Shown here piece after piece: positions 15,587 to 24,227 of a stretch of DNA of 39,881 bases. How positions within the stretch are numbered: position 1 is the first letter of the stretch; the number at the start of each line of letters is the position of its first letter. The stretch is taken from NCBI RefSeq assembly GCF_025821625.1, contig NZ_JACKSH010000292.1, forward strand, positions 1-39,881. The letters run 5' to 3'. This DNA is from Mycolicibacterium pyrenivorans (GTDB lineage Bacteria > Actinomycetota > Actinomycetes > Mycobacteriales > Mycobacteriaceae). The notes beneath the pieces were generated by a model. That model ran no database searches. It was given only the letters and a program-made list of their open reading frames with translations, and was not told where the DNA came from. Position numbers and translations under genes: made by a program.

Positions 15587-17139
15587 ACGGTCAGAGCGTC
15601 GGCACGACGATATTGACACGACGCACGTTTCTCGCGGCCACCCTCGCTGCCAGTACCGCCGCCATGGCTGCGTGCGGAAAGCCCACAAGTGTCAACCCGG
15701 CTACGGATCCGATCGGCGCCGCCGAAGCCGCGCGGCCCCACACCGGGCGCACTGTCACTGCGGCGTTGACACCTGGGCCGGCGGACATCGATCTGGGCGG
15801 ACCCGTCGCCCGCACACTGGCGTACAACAACATTGTTCCCGGACCGTTGATCCGCGCCAACGTCGGCGACGAACTGGCGATTAGCGTCACCAACGGTCTG
15901 AACCACCCGTCTTCGCTGCACTGGCATGGCATCGCGCTGCGCAACGATATGGATGGGGCAACGCCGGCGACCCCGAACATCGACCCGTCCTCGAACTTCA
16001 CTTACCGGTTTTCTGCGCCTCATCCCGGTACCTACTGGGCGCATCCGCACACCGGCCTCGACGCCGACTACGGACTCTACGCGCCGGTCATCATCGACGA
16101 TCCGGCCGAACCGGGAGGCTACGACGCCGAGTGGATCGTGGTGCTCGATGACTGGACCGACGGCATCGGCTCCAGTCCGCAGCAGCTCTACGAGGGGCTG
16201 CGTCCCATCTCGGGAGTCGGCGGCCACTCGGGTGGCATGCCAGGCATGCCCGGCATGCCCGGCATGCCCGGCATGAGCGGAACACCTGGAATGCCAGGGG
16301 TTCCCGGTGTCGGCGGCGTGGGCGCGAGCCCGCTTCTCGGGGGCGACGCGGGTGACGTCAGCTACCCCTTCTACCTGGCGAACGGTCGTATTCCGGCGGC
16401 ACCGACCACTCTCACCGCTCGCCCTGGGCAGCGGATAAGGATGCGGATCATCAACGCCGCGTCCGATACCGCTTTTCGGGTCGCGTTGGCCGGGCATCGG
16501 ATGACCGTCACCCACACCGACGGCTTCCCTGTGGTGCCGACCGAGGTGGACGCGCTTCTGATCGGCATGGGTGAGCGCTATGACGTGCTCATCACCACCG
16601 GTGACGGCGTGTTCTCCTTTGTCGCTTCGGCCGAAGGGAAGAACGCGCTCGCGCGAGCCATACTGTCGACCGGTGCCGGTGCCGCACCCGATCCGACGTT
16701 CATGCCACCCGAACTGCAGCGCCGGGTCGGCACCGTCGGCGTGTTCACCGCCGCGCCCGAGGCGGTATTGGATGTCAGCAGGGCCGATGTCGCTCTGTCG
16801 GCCCGGCTTTCCGGTTCCATGGCGTCCTACGACTGGACGATCAACGGCAGACCGTTCGAAGACACCGTCCCACTGACTGTGAGGCAAGGCCAGAAGGCGA
16901 CGTTGACCTTCGCCAATACCACCATGATGTGGCATCCCATGCACCTGCACGGCCACACCTTTCAAGTGATCAAGCCGGACGGGACTCCGGGCCCACGCAA
17001 GGACACCGTCATCGTTCTGCCGATGCAGGAGCTGACGGTGGCGCTCGCCGCCGACAACCCGGGCGTCTGGATGATGCACTGCCACAACACCTATCACCAG
17101 GAAGCCGGCATGATGACGAGCCTGAACTACTCGCCCTAG
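15583..17139 (+). CDS. mmcO: Tat-exported multicopper oxidase (MmcO/CopA-oxidase type)
   Basis: 518 residues from ATG 15583. Tat signal (LTRRTFLAAT) followed by a lipobox-like MAAC at Cys31, so probably a lipoprotein exported folded. Copper sites: HWHG (His113, His115), AHPHTG (His154, His156), HPMHLHGH from His451, and MMHCHNTYHQEAGM with Cys500 as the type 1 ligand and Met510 as the likely axial ligand. Members oxidise Cu(I) to the less toxic Cu(II) outside the cytoplasm. An MPGM-repeat insert (about residues 218-236), built on tandem GGCATGCCC-like units, lies between domains. Coupled to the preceding small membrane protein, behind a CopR box. The symbol is by similarity to the mycobacterial oxidase. 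Confidence 0.9.
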   Translation: MNGQSVGTTILTRRTFLAATLAASTAAMAACGKPTSVNPATDPIGAAEAARPHTGRTVTAALTPGPADIDLGGPVARTLAYNNIVPGPLIRANVGDELAISVTNGLNHPSSLHWHGIALRNDMDGATPATPNIDPSSNFTYRFSAPHPGTYWAHPHTGLDADYGLYAPVIIDDPAEPGGYDAEWIVVLDDWTDGIGSSPQQLYEGLRPISGVGGHSGGMPGMPGMPGMPGMSGTPGMPGVPGVGGVGASPLLGGDAGDVSYPFYLANGRIPAAPTTLTARPGQRIRMRIINAASDTAFRVALAGHRMTVTHTDGFPVVPTEVDALLIGMGERYDVLITTGDGVFSFVASAEGKNALARAILSTGAGAAPDPTFMPPELQRRVGTVGVFTAAPEAVLDVSRADVALSARLSGSMASYDWTINGRPFEDTVPLTVRQGQKATLTFANTTMMWHPMHLHGHTFQVIKPDGTPGPRKDTVIVLPMQELTVALAADNPGVWMMHCHNTYHQEAGMMTSLNYSP

Positions 17140-17240
17140 CCCGGTGCCGCGCCCTTCGCACGGTCAGCGGCAATGAGGCCCAAAGACCTTGAAGCGCAGT
17201 GCTCTTGACTCTGTCGGGACGAGACGCAAACCGTAAGACT

Positions 17241-17256
17241 GTGGCCGATCGGCCAC
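17241..17256. promoter_or_regulatory. Perfect 16-bp palindrome upstream of the SHOCT gene
   Basis: GTGGCCGATCGGCCAC lies 25 bp before the ATG at 17,282 and 101 bp after the multicopper oxidase stop. It could be an operator or a transcript hairpin; there is no T-tract, so I do not call it a terminator. Confidence 0.4.
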
Positions 17257-17281
17257 GGATACATCAAGAGGAGGAACGGTC

Positions 17282-17536
17282 ATGATGTTTTGGTACGACC
17301 ACGACATGGGTTGGTGGGGATACGCGGGGATGGGCGTCGGGATGGTGCTGTTCTGGGGCTTGATCATCGTCGGTATCGTCGCTCTGATCAGATACACGAC
17401 GGGCAGCTCACAAGCGCCACGCGGTGACGCGCCCACAGCCGAACAACTGCTAGCGGCGAGATTCGCCAGTGGCGAGATCGACGAAACGCAGTACCGCGAA
17501 CGATTGGCGATTCTGCGCGAGGCTGTCCGCCGATAA
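17282..17536 (+). CDS. SHOCT-domain small membrane protein
   Basis: 84 residues, ATG 17282 behind AAGAGGAGG (a second ATG follows at 17285). His/Trp/Met-rich start (MMFWYDHDMGWWGYAG), one membrane helix (about 18-42), then a cytoplasmic SHOCT motif: EQLLAARFASGEIDETQYRERLAIL. SHOCT proteins are small and often accompany export and metal genes; the molecular role is not known. Last gene of the copper cluster on this strand. Confidence 0.85.
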   Translation: MMFWYDHDMGWWGYAGMGVGMVLFWGLIIVGIVALIRYTTGSSQAPRGDAPTAEQLLAARFASGEIDETQYRERLAILREAVRR

Positions 17537-17554
17537 CTGACGCCAGCACCCAAG

Positions 17555-17583
17555 CCCGCGGCGGGGGAGTCCCGCGCCGCGGG
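17555..17583. terminator. GC-rich hairpin between convergent SHOCT and copA genes
   Basis: Stem CCCGCGGCG with CGCCGCGGG, 9 bp, around an 11-base loop, located 19 bp after the SHOCT stop and 35 bp from the copA stop. It is followed on the plus strand by GCGTATTT, a weak T-run; usable from both sides. Confidence 0.55.
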
Positions 17584-17617
17584 CGTATTTGCTGAGCGTG
17601 AGGTGCCCAGCCTGGGG

Positions 17618-19966
17618 TTATGGTGCGGTGTGGGCCCTGCGGTACTCGTCGCCCCCTGGCGGCACTGTCGCAACGTGGACGTCTTCCGTCTGCCCAGGGG
17701 ATGCGCTGCTGGTGAACCGGCGAAGCCGCAGGCTGTTGCTGACCACGAAGACCGAGCTGAAGGCCATTGCGGCGCCGGCGATCAGCGGATTGAGTAGGCC
17801 CAGCGCCGCTAAGGGAAGTGCGGCGACGTTGTAGGCGAAGGCCCAGAACAGGTTTCCCTTGATGGTCCGCAGGGTTGACCGGGCCAATCGAATGGCGTCG
17901 GCGGCTGCGCGCAGATCACCACGTACCAGTGTCAGGTCGGATGCCTCGATGGCGACGTCGGATCCGGTGCCCATCGCCAGGCCCAGATCGGCCTGTACCA
18001 GTGCGGCGGCATCGTTGACGCCGTCGCCGACCATGGCGACGGTTCGCCCCTGCGCTTGCAGGCTTTTGATGGTGTCGACTTTGCCGGCAGGGAGGACCTC
18101 GGCGATCACGTCGTCGGCGTCGATACCGACCTCTGCGGCGACTGCGAGGGCGGCGCGCCGATTGTCGCCGGTCAGCAGAAACGGACGTAGGCCGAGCTTG
18201 CGGAATTGGCCGATGGCGTCCGCGGAGGTGCGCTTCACCGTGTCGGCCACGACGATCACGCCGCGCACCGCCCCGTCCCACGCCACCCACACTGGGGTGT
18301 GGCCCTGGGACTCAGCGTGTTCGGCGGCGGAGGCGAGGTCGTCGGGGGCTGTCAGCGACCAGTCGTCATTAAGCCAGCTGAGCCGTCCAACCAGGACCGC
18401 ATGGCCGGCGACGACGCCGCTGACGCCGTAGCCGTTGTGGTTGGAGAAGTCTTCGACCGCTGGCAACGCGCCGCCGGCGGAGGCCGAAGCGGCGATCGCC
18501 TCGGCGATGGGGTGTTGAGACGCGCTCTCCAAGGCTCCCGCGAACTCGAGGAGCTCGTCGGAGTTCTGGCCTGCGCCCGGGTACACCCCCACGAGACTCA
18601 TGCGGCCGGTGGTGACGGTTCCGGTCTTGTCGAGCACGATGGTGTCGACCCGGCGGGTGGACTCGAGCACCTGCGGCCCTTTGATCAGGATGCCCAGTTG
18701 GGCGCCGCGGCCGGTGCCGACCATGAGGGCCGTGGGGGTGGCCAGACCGAGCGCGCACGGGCAGGCGATGATCAGGACGGCGACCGCCGCGGTGAACGCG
18801 ACTGTCGCCGAATGGCCGGTGAGCAGCCAGACAGCCAGCGTTGCCACCGACAGCGCCAGGACGATGGGCACGAAGACCGCCGAGACCCGGTCGGCCAGGC
18901 GCTGTACCGATGCCTTGCCGTTCTGGGCGTCTTCGACCAGGCGCGCCATCTGCGCGAGTTGGGTGTCGGCGCCGATTCGGGTGGCGCGGACGAGCAGTCG
19001 CCCACCGGCGTTGACGGTGGCACCGGTGACGTGGTCGCCGGGACGGACCTCGACGGGCACGGATTCCCCGGTGAGCATCGATGCGTCGACCGCTGATGCG
19101 CCGTCGGTCACCACCCCGTCGGTGGCGATCTTCTCACCCGGTCGCACCACGAACACGTCTCCGACGCTAAGTTCTGCTGTTGGAATGCGGATTTCGGTAC
19201 CGTTGCGCACGACGGCGACGTCTTTGGCGCCCATGTCGAGCAGGGCCCGCAGCGCGGCACCGGATCGTGTCTTGGCGCGCGCCTCGAAGTAGCGGCCGGC
19301 CAGAATGAACACCGTCACCGCGGCGGCGACTTCGAGGTAGATGTGCTCGGTCTCGGAACCCGCGTCGGGTAGCAGACTGAAGGCCATCCTCATCCCCGGC
19401 ATGCCGGCGTGTCCGATGAACAGCGCCCACAGTGACCACAGGTACGCGGCGCTGACGCCCAGTGAGATCAGGGTGTCCATCGTGGCGGCGCGGTGACGGG
19501 CGTTGGCCCAGGCTGCGCGATGAAACGGCAGGGCGCCCCACACCACGACGGGAGAGGCCAAGGTCAGCGCGAGCCATTGCCAGTTGGTGAATTGCAGCGC
19601 GGGGATCATCGACATCGCGATCACGGGCACCGTCAGCACCAGGGAGATCAGCAATCGGCTCCGCAAGGAGTCGGCTTCGCCCGCGTCCCGGCCGGAATCG
19701 GTCGGGGCCGCGTCGTTCGGCGCCGCGGGGGCGGTTGCGGTGTAGCCGGTCGCTTCCACCGCGGCGATCAACACTGCCGGATCGACGGAGTTGGGGTAGT
19801 CCACCTTGGCCTTTTCGGTCGCGTAGTTGACGCTGGCCTCGACCCCATCGATCTTGTTCAGTTTCTTTTCGATCCGGGCTGCACACGATGCACAGGTCAT
19901 CCCGCCGATCGACAACTCGATGCTGTGGGGTTGATCGACACCGACGACGTGATTCGGCAGGCTCAT
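17618..19966 (-). CDS. copA: Cu(I)-exporting P1B-1 ATPase (CopA/CtpV type)
   Basis: 782 residues; ATG 19966 with AAAGGA upstream. One N-terminal HMA domain with GMTCASC (Cys25, Cys28), eight membrane segments, actuator LTGES, CPC transport motif in IIACPCALGLATP, Asp446 in DKTGTVT, HP in SQHPIAEA and GDGVNDAAAL. The complete motif set marks a classic Cu(I) exporter. The segment between the second and third membrane helices has a Met-rich part (HAGMPGMRM). Downstream of csoR and copZ in one operon; repression by CsoR is expected. This is the conventional copper pump of the window, in contrast to the CPD ATPase at 9,503. Confidence 0.94.
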   Translation of the reverse strand: MSLPNHVVGVDQPHSIELSIGGMTCASCAARIEKKLNKIDGVEASVNYATEKAKVDYPNSVDPAVLIAAVEATGYTATAPAAPNDAAPTDSGRDAGEADSLRSRLLISLVLTVPVIAMSMIPALQFTNWQWLALTLASPVVVWGALPFHRAAWANARHRAATMDTLISLGVSAAYLWSLWALFIGHAGMPGMRMAFSLLPDAGSETEHIYLEVAAAVTVFILAGRYFEARAKTRSGAALRALLDMGAKDVAVVRNGTEIRIPTAELSVGDVFVVRPGEKIATDGVVTDGASAVDASMLTGESVPVEVRPGDHVTGATVNAGGRLLVRATRIGADTQLAQMARLVEDAQNGKASVQRLADRVSAVFVPIVLALSVATLAVWLLTGHSATVAFTAAVAVLIIACPCALGLATPTALMVGTGRGAQLGILIKGPQVLESTRRVDTIVLDKTGTVTTGRMSLVGVYPGAGQNSDELLEFAGALESASQHPIAEAIAASASAGGALPAVEDFSNHNGYGVSGVVAGHAVLVGRLSWLNDDWSLTAPDDLASAAEHAESQGHTPVWVAWDGAVRGVIVVADTVKRTSADAIGQFRKLGLRPFLLTGDNRRAALAVAAEVGIDADDVIAEVLPAGKVDTIKSLQAQGRTVAMVGDGVNDAAALVQADLGLAMGTGSDVAIEASDLTLVRGDLRAAADAIRLARSTLRTIKGNLFWAFAYNVAALPLAALGLLNPLIAGAAMAFSSVFVVSNSLRLRRFTSSASPGQTEDVHVATVPPGGDEYRRAHTAP

Positions 19967-20006
19967 GCTCTGTCCTTTGGTTCGGGTACGGCGCAGGGTC
20001 GAAGCG

Positions 20007-20249
20007 CTAGCGAGGTTGATCGTTGGATAGGCGGTAGTCGCCGGCCTCATCGAGTGCGGAGGTGATCTGCGCTGTGGTCAGTGGTGTGTCGCTGGAAACC
20101 GTCACTGTGGATATGCCGCCGGCAACCAGATCGACATGAACGTCGGTGACACCGGCGAGTGCACCGAGTTCTGCGCTCACCGCGGCGACGCAGTGGCTGC
20201 AGGTCATGCCGGTCACGGAGTAGGACTTGGTGGTTGTGGTGGTGCTCAT
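20007..20249 (-). CDS. copZ: CopZ-type copper chaperone (HMA domain)
   Basis: 80 residues from ATG 20249, preceded by a strong GAGGAGA. A single heavy-metal-associated domain with GMTCSHC (Cys17, Cys20) and the usual beta-alpha-beta pattern. It should hand Cu(I) to the CopA pump encoded 40 bp downstream. The frame is open further upstream to an in-frame ATG at 20,366, which would add 39 residues including GCSCCAP; the ribosome site argues for 20,249 as the main start. Confidence 0.92.
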   Translation of the reverse strand: MSTTTTTKSYSVTGMTCSHCVAAVSAELGALAGVTDVHVDLVAGGISTVTVSSDTPLTTAQITSALDEAGDYRLSNDQPR

Positions 20250-20366
20250 GGCGTTCTCCTCGAGCGTTGCTGGTGGGCGTGTGTCCGAGGACCTCGGTGC
20301 GCAGCAACTGCAGCCCGAGGAGGTGGACGGGACCAGGGGCAGGGTGACGATGAGCTGTCGGGTCAT
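20250..20366 (-). other. In-frame Cys-rich upstream extension of copZ
   Basis: Between csoR and copZ the copZ frame is open for 39 more codons from an ATG at 20,366. The peptide is hydrophobic at first (MTRQLIVTLPLVPSTSS), then GCSCCAP, and runs into CopZ with no stop. It may be a leader that is cotranslated or an alternative long form of CopZ. Confidence 0.35.
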
Positions 20367-20411
20367 TTCTGTCCACTTTCGCTTGCGGGATGGGCGGTTT
20401 CGGATGTGTGC

Positions 20412-20705
20412 TCAGGAGCGGACGAGCCGCGCGATTGCTGCCGAGGCTTCATTGATCTTCTGCTCGGCCATGTCGCCGCCCTGGTGGATTGCGTCACGGA
20501 CGCAGTGGGACAGATGTTCGTCTAGAAGCGACAACGCCACCGACTCCAACGCTTTGGTTGCCGCCGATATCTGGGTGAGCACGTCAATGCAGTAGGCGTC
20601 CTCGTCGACCATGCGCGCAAGGCCGCGGACCTGCCCCTCGATTCTGCGCAGTCGCTTGAGATGTGCGTCCTTCGAGGCTGTATACCCGGGTGTCGCCGTA
20701 TCCAT
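20412..20705 (-). CDS. csoR: Copper-sensing repressor CsoR
   Basis: 97 residues, ATG 20705. All-helical CsoR/RcnR family with RRIEGQVRGLARM and the Cu(I) ligands Cys39, His64 and Cys68, the canonical Cys-x24-His-x3-Cys spacing. Cu(I) binding releases DNA. Two near-identical CsoR-type palindromes lie directly upstream, so it represses its own operon csoR-copZ-copA. Confidence 0.95.
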   Translation of the reverse strand: MDTATPGYTASKDAHLKRLRRIEGQVRGLARMVDEDAYCIDVLTQISAATKALESVALSLLDEHLSHCVRDAIHQGGDMAEQKINEASAAIARLVRS

Positions 20706-20720
20706 GACTCCTCCTCCCTA

Positions 20721-20764
20721 ATACCCCATAGGGGTATAAGAAGCAATATACCCCTATGGGGTAT
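20721..20764. promoter_or_regulatory. Two tandem CsoR operators
   Basis: ATACCCCATAGGGGTAT at 20,721-20,737 and ATACCCCTATGGGGTAT at 20,748-20,764, two G/C-box palindromes whose centres are 27 bp apart. They match the known CsoR operator type (TACCCC...GGGGTA) and lie 16-59 bp upstream of csoR. Nothing on the plus strand begins nearby, so both serve the csoR operon. The 160 bp beyond hold no recognised gene. Confidence 0.85.
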
Positions 20765-20932
20765 CAATCTGTCAAGGGGCCAACGTCACCAGAAGTGCGA
20801 CGGATACCTCAGCTGCATAACCGGGCCCGCCCGCGTGGGCGTCGAGGGTGTGCAATTCAGCGCGCCGACTGGCCCTCCCGCGTGCGGCGCATCAGCCCGC
20901 CGCATGATCATCAAGCCGACCCGCCCCGTTGC

Positions 20933-21460
20933 TCATGGGTTCCCGCGCGGGTCGATTACTTTGGCCGCACCTGATTCCATGTGATTCCTGAGCTGCCAGA
21001 TGTTGGAGCCGACCATGTAGGTGTTGATCGCAGGATCTGGTGTGATCTTCAAGAAGCAGATTCGCGTTTCGCCGCGGCGGTAAGACTCTTCGTAAGCCTT
21101 GAGGATTCGGCGGCCTATCCAGAACTGGCGGAAGGCATCCCGCCCTTCGTCGTCAGTCCAGTCGAGGATCTTCGCGTGTCCGCTCAACTGGAGGGTTGCT
21201 GGTGGGAGGAACCACAGGAGCCGCCTCGGCAGCGGAACCACGAGCGAGACCCGCGGATGCCGCACGACATTGCGCGCCTTCTTCAGGTGCCGGCGGGTCA
21301 TAACGAAGATGGAGATGGCACCGCCGAGCTCAGACACGCGGTAGTTGACTCCCGCTGAGCACGGTTTGCCCTCTTCGTCAGTCGTCGAAAGTACCGCAAA
21401 CGTTCGCTTCCGTAGATGGCCGAGAACCAGCTCGAACGTGACAGGGTGATCCTTCACCAT
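20933..21460 (-). CDS. Pyridoxamine 5'-phosphate oxidase-fold (flavin/F420-binding) protein
   Basis: 175 residues. Split-barrel start (VLGHLRKRTFAVLSTTDEEGKPCSAGVNY) and internal VMTRRHLKKARNVVRHPRVSLVVP fit the PNPOx-like family that binds FMN or F420. The middle RRLLWFLPPATLQLSGHAKIL is characteristic of the beta-barrel. The substrate is unknown. The start ATG 21460 has no strong ribosome site. It could be the last member of the minus-strand operon above it, but 148 bp separate them. Confidence 0.75.
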   Translation of the reverse strand: MVKDHPVTFELVLGHLRKRTFAVLSTTDEEGKPCSAGVNYRVSELGGAISIFVMTRRHLKKARNVVRHPRVSLVVPLPRRLLWFLPPATLQLSGHAKILDWTDDEGRDAFRQFWIGRRILKAYEESYRRGETRICFLKITPDPAINTYMVGSNIWQLRNHMESGAAKVIDPRGNP

Positions 21461-21608
21461 GACGCCCGGCGACTCGGTGACCGACGAAGCGCGGTATTCA
21501 TGTGCACCCGCCGACCCATGTGTTCCGGGACTTGTTGGAAAGAGCCCGTGGCGTGGACGCCGGGGTGCTTACAGGGACGAGGCACCTGCCAGGCCCACTC
21601 CCGGAAGG

Positions 21609-22016
21609 TCACGACACCACCGCCACCAGCGTCGCCACGATCCAGAGTGCCGCCGCAGCGGAAAGCAGCCACCGAAATGTCGAGTGCAGCGCGAAATTTA
21701 CCAACGCCATGACCCCACTCGACGATGCGCCGGCGACCGCCAGTACCGCCACTGCCGACGACTCGGCATTACGAATGTCGGTGGCTGCCAGGTAGATGGT
21801 GAGTGTCCTGGTAGCCACTGCGTATCCGCCGAGGACGATGAACACCAGACGCAGCCACTCACGCAGGCTCGGTACGGCAGCATCGATCTCGCCCGCGGTG
21901 CGGCGTAGATAGCGCAAGTCCTCGGGCAGCAGTGCAGGCCGGGCCAACAGAAAGAACCCGCCAATCCCGACGAGGATCGCGCCACCGACGCCGAACAGCC
22001 ATGCGGCGGCGATCAT
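21609..22016 (-). CDS. Small integral membrane protein next to ABC permease
   Basis: 135 residues. The ATG at 22016 overlaps the permease stop (TGATG), a sign of coupled translation. Four hydrophobic helices (about residues 3-27, 52-75, 86-106 and 112-133). The loop between helices 1 and 2 reads LLPEDLRYLRRTAGEIDAAVP. No known family recognised; it is likely an accessory subunit or partner of the ABC system. Confidence 0.7.
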   Translation of the reverse strand: MIAAAWLFGVGGAILVGIGGFFLLARPALLPEDLRYLRRTAGEIDAAVPSLREWLRLVFIVLGGYAVATRTLTIYLAATDIRNAESSAVAVLAVAGASSSGVMALVNFALHSTFRWLLSAAAALWIVATLVAVVS

Positions 22017-23515
22017 CAGGTCGACTTCCCGCCGCGGGTGAGGACCACTGAGGCCACGATCAATAGCCCACCCAGCCAGACGAACCCAGTTAGTAATGGC
22101 CAGGTTTCGTCGAAACGTGAGGTGAGACTGGTATCGAATAGCAACCTGGTCACGCCGTACCCGGGAAGAAACTGGGCCCACTCCTGAGGTATAGGGCGGA
22201 GCATCGGACTTTGGATGATTCCCAGATCGAGAAAAGGGATCAAGAATGCGACGAACACCCCCGCGACCTTGCCCAGCAGTGGCCCGATGACTACACCGAT
22301 CAGGGCGTAGATGGCGGCGATCAGCAGGTTGGCGGCAATGTAGCCCGGCCACTGCCTGGCGTCGAAGACGGTCGCGGTAACCCCCATGGTGGCCGCCGTG
22401 ATGACGATGGCGGCTACGGCGACCACGCCCAATCGGGCAGCCAGCACCACGCCAGTGCGGTAGCCGGCCAGCCGCAGGCGTCGGTCCCCGCCGGCAGCAT
22501 CGACCACTACGAACATCCCAACCAGTGCAGCCAGCGCACCGATGCCGATCGGGGCCATCGCTCCGGCGTGTACCTCGGGAAACCAGAACGACTGGTTTGA
22601 AACGGCGCCGTTCTCGGTGACCGACACCATTAGAGATCGCCCCGGCGTGGTCACCTTCGCCAGCAGCACGAACGCCGCCGGCACAATAACTAGCAGCACC
22701 AGCAGCACGCCGTTTCGCCGCAGATCGACCAGACCGAACCTCAGCGCAGTCGGTAACTGGCCGGCCGTGCGCTGACGCCGTCGCGCGGTGCGAGAACCCG
22801 CCGCCACCAACGCGCCGGCCACAGCAAGAGCGCCGAGCATCCAAACCGAGGCGAGGCCGAGATCGCCGAGCCGTCCAGCGTGGTGCGAGGGCGTGTCGAC
22901 CATCCACAACGTGACGAAGTGAGTGGGAAACCAGCGAGTGAACACGTAATCGCCGCCGCTGCCGGCAGGCCCGACGAACACGTCGATCATCCAGATCAAC
23001 AAGATGATCACCGCACCGTTGACCGGATTGGCAACCGCTATCCCTACTAGCGCACCGATCGCCAGGTAGATGACCGAGAACATCAGCGTACCGACGATCA
23101 CCCGGACCGGATGGTCGATACCGACACGCACGGCCAACGCGGCGAGCGCCACTCCCGAGACGAGTCCCGCCATGAGCAGACCGGTGCCGGCCCGGGCAGC
23201 GAGCAACCGCGCCGCTGGTAAGCCGACCAGTTGCAACCGCTTGTCCGCGCGTCGCGCCGAGCGGATCTGGAAGTACATTGCGAGCCCCGACAGGAAGCCA
23301 GCTGCCCAGCCGGCGGTCGCCGTTTGGGTTGCGATGCCGGGTCGTCCCCGTAACAGTTCCATCGCGTCGGCGATCGAACCGGCCGCGACCAGCACGAACA
23401 CGAGCGGCACCAGGACCAGCATGATCAGGTTCACCGGGTTGCGAACATAGTCGGCGATGAAGCTGCGGGTCAGCAGCAGCGTCGGCCGCCACTGCTCATG
23501 GGCTGCGGTCGTCAC
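22016..23515 (-). CDS. ABC-2 type transporter permease
   Basis: 499 residues from GTG 23515 (preceded by a G-rich ribosome site); the frame is open back to 23,563, which would overlap the ATPase gene more. It has two similar halves of about six hydrophobic helices each: the first around VRNPVNLIMLVLVPLVFVLV, the second starting LRRNGVLLVLLVIVPAAFVLL. So it is a fused double permease of the ABC-2 class. With the ATPase just upstream it forms an exporter; the substrate is unknown. Confidence 0.82.
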   Translation of the reverse strand: MTTAAHEQWRPTLLLTRSFIADYVRNPVNLIMLVLVPLVFVLVAAGSIADAMELLRGRPGIATQTATAGWAAGFLSGLAMYFQIRSARRADKRLQLVGLPAARLLAARAGTGLLMAGLVSGVALAALAVRVGIDHPVRVIVGTLMFSVIYLAIGALVGIAVANPVNGAVIILLIWMIDVFVGPAGSGGDYVFTRWFPTHFVTLWMVDTPSHHAGRLGDLGLASVWMLGALAVAGALVAAGSRTARRRQRTAGQLPTALRFGLVDLRRNGVLLVLLVIVPAAFVLLAKVTTPGRSLMVSVTENGAVSNQSFWFPEVHAGAMAPIGIGALAALVGMFVVVDAAGGDRRLRLAGYRTGVVLAARLGVVAVAAIVITAATMGVTATVFDARQWPGYIAANLLIAAIYALIGVVIGPLLGKVAGVFVAFLIPFLDLGIIQSPMLRPIPQEWAQFLPGYGVTRLLFDTSLTSRFDETWPLLTGFVWLGGLLIVASVVLTRGGKST

Positions 23516-24227
23516 TGGGGACCCCCTGCCCTCCGTACTGTCCCTCGCATAGCCGCCCGTCACACAGCTTGACGATGCGATCGAAGCGGTGCTCGTCAGC
23601 GACGAAGTGGCTAATGATCAGCACCGACCGTCCGTCGTCGCGACGACGGGCCACCAGATCCCAGAACTTCAGATAGGTGTCCCAATCGAAGCCGGCATAG
23701 GGCTCATCCAGCAGCAGCACTTGCGGGTCGGCCAGCATCGCCAATGTCAGGTTGAGCTTGGCCAGCGTGCCGCCCGACAACCGATCCGCCCGTGTGCCGG
23801 CGTATCGTTCAAATCCCAACGCCTCGTAAAGATCTCGGCGCGCGCGCCGTTCGCCCTCATGCGTCATACGGTAGGCGCGCGCGAACAGCTCAATGTGCTC
23901 ATCACAGGTCAGGCGTTCATACACCACCGGCTGCTGCGGGCAATAGCCCAGCACGCCGGAGCGGACCACCGTGCCCGCGTCTGGGGCAAGCTCGCCAACC
24001 AAGATCTTCATGATTGTTGACTTGCCTGAGCCGTTCTCCCCAACAAGACCGACCACTTCGCCAGGCTGCAGCGTCAGATCGACGCCGCGCAGCACCTGCC
24101 GGTGGTGCGAGATCGGCCAGGTGCCGCGGCGAAACGACTTCTCGATACCGCCGGCCGTTAACACCGCGGCGGCGGCCTCGACCACCGGCAGCTTCGTTAT
24201 GGCGTCGGTCCCAGTGGTGTGATTCAT
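23496..24227 (-). CDS. ABC transporter ATP-binding protein
   Basis: 243 residues, ATG 24227 behind GGAGGAGG. Walker A GENGSGKST, Q-loop in YCPQQP, signature LSGGTLAKLNL, Walker B LLLDEPYAGFD and a switch His in IISHFVADEH. It partners the fused permease encoded directly downstream (20 bp overlap) and is preceded by an ATGA overlap with the membrane methyltransferase gene, so all belong to one operon. Confidence 0.9.
   Translation of the reverse strand: MNHTTGTDAITKLPVVEAAAAVLTAGGIEKSFRRGTWPISHHRQVLRGVDLTLQPGEVVGLVGENGSGKSTIMKILVGELAPDAGTVVRSGVLGYCPQQPVVYERLTCDEHIELFARAYRMTHEGERRARRDLYEALGFERYAGTRADRLSGGTLAKLNLTLAMLADPQVLLLDEPYAGFDWDTYLKFWDLVARRRDDGRSVLIISHFVADEHRFDRIVKLCDGRLCEGQYGGQGVPSDDRSP

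Noticed and set aside
15316..17097. Very long open frame antisense to the multicopper oxidase (also long antisense frames over copS at 13,443-14,318, copA at 18,206-19,096 and the desaturase at 35,238-36,227)
   Set aside because: GC-rich coding DNA leaves opposite frames open by chance; these translations have no domains and lie over genes with complete motifs.
21609..23492. A 627-codon minus-strand frame spanning the permease and the next gene
   Set aside because: Only its last 135 residues are a real membrane protein; the first part is Arg-rich and is a shifted reading of the ABC permease gene.
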